Shown: positions 63,167-64,000 of the stretch, piece by piece | Layout of the letters: the number at the start of each line of letters is the position of its first letter | Position numbering within the stretch: the first letter of the stretch is position 1 | Origin: Rhodopirellula sp. | GTDB lineage: Bacteria; Planctomycetota; Planctomycetia; Pirellulales; Pirellulaceae | Length of the DNA stretch: 64,000 bases | NCBI GenBank assembly: GCA_002701385.1 | Contig: NZVD01000071.1 | Location: 32,544-96,543, forward strand | Reading direction: 5' to 3' | Translations under genes and position numbers: made by a program | The notes under the pieces: generated by a model | Database searches by the model: none | What the model was told of the DNA's origin: nothing | The model's input: the letters and a program-made list of their open reading frames with translations, nothing else

Positions 63167-63823
63167 GTGGTGACATTACATAGATCCATTGAACAATTGC
63201 ATCGCGAATTGGTGGTCATTTGCACCATGATTGAATCCATGCTGTCCGATGCAGTACGCAGTTTATCCGAGAGTGTTTCTGTGCTGGGTGATATTCAGGA
63301 ACTGCAACCGCTTGTGTACCAGAGAGCGATTCGGCTCGAACACAAGTGCCTCGAGCTGCTTACATTGCAGCAACCAGTGGCGAGTGACTTGCGAAGGATC
63401 GCCGCTGTTTTAAAAGTCAACCAGGAACTGAGCAGCATCAGTAAGCTGGCCGTCGAGATTGCTGTTAACGCCAGTCACTTTAATTCATCGTCCTATAGCT
63501 TAGTGACCACCGAGTTGGAACAGATGGCGTATCAATCAGTGAAAAGTGTTTCGGAGTCGGTCGAGGCCTATATTCGAGCTGATGAGAGTCGTGCCTGCAA
63601 TGCTTTTGAAATCCGTGGACATATAACGAAGCAATATGCGGCAGTGCTTGACGCCTTGAAACAGGCGGTGAAACAAGATGCGGATGCTGTGGTGGAAGCA
63701 ACCTATCTTCTGGAGTGTGCCCGTGCTATCAGTTTATTGGTCGATTTTTCCAGTAATATCGCCGCCCATGTCTATTATCTCAAACATGGAAGAATTCTAC
63801 CTCGTCGTCAGCGTGTGGCATGA
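63167..63823 (+). CDS. PhoU-like protein (second paralogue)
   Basis: 218 residues, PhoU fold: SIEQLHRELVVICTMIESMLSDAVRSL and LLTLQQPVASDLRRIAAVLKVNQELSSISKLAVEIAVNA in the first half, LDALKQAVKQDADAVVEATYLLECARAISLLVDFSSNIAAHV in the second. The metal-binding E-R-x-G-D-x-A motifs of the other PhoU are replaced by SSISKLAVEI and ISLLVDFSSNI, so metal binding may be lost. The start is GTG (63167 or 63170); AGGGA lies about nine bases before 63167. It is divergent from pstS and shares a Pho-box region with it. It may tune the long Pst system. Confidence 0.85.
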   Translation: MVTLHRSIEQLHRELVVICTMIESMLSDAVRSLSESVSVLGDIQELQPLVYQRAIRLEHKCLELLTLQQPVASDLRRIAAVLKVNQELSSISKLAVEIAVNASHFNSSSYSLVTTELEQMAYQSVKSVSESVEAYIRADESRACNAFEIRGHITKQYAAVLDALKQAVKQDADAVVEATYLLECARAISLLVDFSSNIAAHVYYLKHGRILPRRQRVA

Positions 63824-63950
63824 ATCTGGATCGGTATGCAGCTTCATCAATTTCTAATTAAACACTCAAGAGATCTGAATATCTGAAGCGTACATTACTT
63901 ACAAGTAATCGATTGAAAACAAGTGTTCTCACCGAGAAGGAATCGCCAGT

Positions 63951-64000
63951 ATGGTATTAGCACCACCAGAGAGTTCAACGTACGATAAAAAACAGATTTG
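63951..64000 (+). CDS. Start of a gene cut by the right edge
   Basis: ATG 63951 opens a frame of 16 codons (MVLAPPESSTYDKKQI) to the window end, preceded by GAGAAGGA at about ten bases. Too little is visible to name it; it follows the second phoU-like gene on the same strand after 127 bases. Confidence 0.5.
   Translation, partial: MVLAPPESSTYDKKQI

Overview
The window looks like chromosomal DNA of a planctomycete (phylum Planctomycetota). This is inferred from gene content: a secreted PQQ-type propeller protein, a DUF1080 domain fused to a sorbosone/glucose dehydrogenase-like propeller, a GldFG-type permease fusion with DUF4340 and ABC ATPase partners, a very long acidic low-complexity membrane protein, and extended Pst permeases. 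No rRNA, tRNA, CRISPR array, transposase or prophage gene was recognised. The genes look like ordinary chromosomal housekeeping and accessory genes.

Layout. 1-9.5 kb (minus strand): 5-oxoprolinase/hydantoinase (cut by the left edge), PQQ-like propeller protein, MFS exporter, DUF971 protein with a cysteine desulfurase-like enzyme, PaaK-like ligase. 9.5-15 kb (minus): DUF4340 protein, GldF/GldG fusion and ABC ATPase, one operon. 15.2-20.2 kb (minus): NadB and a 1077-residue membrane protein. 20.5-31.4 kb (plus): UxaA-like dehydratase, LpxK + SDR, acyl-CoA dehydrogenase-like protein, CysC, Bcp, DUF1080-GSDH, carbon-nitrogen hydrolase, ammonium transporter and P-II protein. 31.4-35.7 kb (minus): amidohydrolase and a large acyltransferase-hydrolase fusion. 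35.8-38.8 kb (plus): esterase, Tm-1-like protein and PEP-hydrolase-like TIM barrel. 38.9-46.3 kb: GNAT enzyme, a tiny secreted protein, beta-helix protein, two MFS transporters, a HAD phosphatase, and the operon tdk - SDR - selenoprotein. 46.4-63.8 kb: a large phosphate (Pho) locus.

The strongest novelty is at 43115-43627. A peroxiredoxin-like gene is interrupted by an in-frame TGA exactly where the family has its catalytic cysteine (G-C-x-F-C becomes G-TGA-V-F-C). The coding frame continues normally after it, and a perfect 7-bp hairpin with a G-starting loop lies 21 nt after the TGA. This is the expected geometry of a bacterial SECIS element, so the gene probably encodes a selenoprotein that a standard gene caller would truncate.

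The Pho locus reads, in the direction of minus-strand transcription: pstS - long pstC - long pstA - pstB, a secreted four-repeat protein of unknown function with its own terminator, then a second system pstS - pstC - pstA - pstB(a) - pstB(b) - phoU - phoB - phoR. A second phoU-like gene is divergent from the first pstS. Arrays of TTAACA/TTCACA-like hexamers at 11-bp period lie upstream of both pstS genes and look like PhoB-binding Pho boxes. In the second system the two adjacent ATPases carry complementary defects. One lacks the Q-loop Gln and H-loop His; the other lacks the LSGGQ signature. Together they would form a heterodimer with one canonical and one degenerate ATP site.
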